Positions 6,168 through 6,469 of a stretch of DNA of 6,469 nt are shown here, piece by piece. The DNA comes from Mycoplasmataceae bacterium (GTDB taxonomy: Bacteria > Bacillota_I > Bacilli_A > Mycoplasmatales > Mycoplasmoidaceae): contig JAISKE010000046.1 of the NCBI GenBank assembly GCA_031261045.1, forward strand, positions 1 through 6,469, in the 5' to 3' direction. Under the pieces are notes generated by a model. It did not search any database. It had not been told where the DNA came from and saw only the letters and a program-made list of their open reading frames with translations. Numbering within the stretch: the stretch's first letter is position 1; each line of letters starts with the position of its first letter. A program made the position numbers and the translations under genes.

Positions 6168-6469
6168 TTAGAGCTTATCGTTACTATTATCATTAGGCAA
6201 ATATACGCTAGTGGAGATGTCTTTATCTGATAATGAAGTAATGTACCCCTTATAATAACCATTTACCGAGCCTAATGAAAAGCATGGGTTTACCGCTACA
6301 TGCATAAATAAATTTGAATAGGTGTGTGTGTCTAGGTCTCACACCGCTGGATTGTCTTCCGTTTCAAAAAAACCACTTACATAAGCTCTTAAATCAATGG
6401 AAGTCATAATTTGTTGAAGTGAAAATTCTTTACTACCAAATTTAAAACTTTGCATAGTACTCGGCAGGG
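6168..6469 (-). CDS. Unidentified protein, C-terminal part (runs off the right edge)
   Basis: Read on the minus strand with TGA as Trp, a frame is open from the right edge to TAA at 6168, at least 100 codons. An ATG at 6453-6455 (MQSFKFGSKEFSLQQIM) could be a start, but the frame is also open upstream of it, so the true start may be outside. The sequence continues SIDLRAYVSGFFETEDNPAV, a TGA-encoded Trp at 6339-6341, DLDTHTYSNLFMHVAVNPCF and SLGSVNGYYKGYITSLSDKD, ending in NDNSNDKL. It is a soluble-looking mixture with no membrane segment in the visible part. I recognise no family. Codon choice and composition look coding, and the frame converges on rplA with a terminator between them, which supports a real gene. 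Confidence 0.6.

Overview
The window comes from a mollicute (mycoplasma-like bacterium). The DNA is AT-rich, and most of the genes stay open only if TGA is read as tryptophan (translation table 4). In-frame TGA codons occur in the permease, both surface proteins, rplA and the gene at the right edge. The L11 protein lacks about four residues of the usual proline-rich N-terminal loop. From memory this resembles the L11 of the pneumoniae/Ureaplasma group, so that group is my best guess, without proof.

Layout. Positions 1-2109 (minus) hold an FtsX/MacB-type ABC permease with a very large extracellular loop, cut by the left edge. Positions 2172-3104 (minus) hold a 310-aa membrane-anchored or lipid-anchored secreted protein with a Trp-rich C-terminus. 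Positions 3120-3482 contain no intact gene but carry a decayed fragment on the plus strand that resembles the C-terminus of an IS66-type transposase. Positions 3483-4581 (minus) hold a surface protein with an N-terminal membrane anchor, Ig-like stretches and C-terminal BspA-type leucine-rich repeats; its reading frame is broken once, near 3859-3870. Positions 4582-4916 form a divergent intergenic region with promoters, two palindromes and an RNA leader. Positions 4917-6064 (plus) hold rplK-rplA (ribosomal proteins L11 and L1). An imperfect inverted repeat at 6104-6161 looks like a bidirectional terminator. A convergent minus-strand gene fragment, visible only with TGA as Trp, runs from the right edge to 6168.

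How it fits together. The left two thirds is a minus-strand block of cell-surface genes (permease plus two anchored extracellular proteins), probably accessory in nature, with a trace of an insertion sequence inside. It abuts the conserved L11-L1 operon, whose leader can fold like an L1 autoregulatory site. Two of the surface genes have a good -10 box placed so that the transcript would start at or within a couple of bases of the ATG (leaderless), whereas the LRR gene and rplK have Shine-Dalgarno sequences. I see no CRISPR array, tRNA or rRNA.
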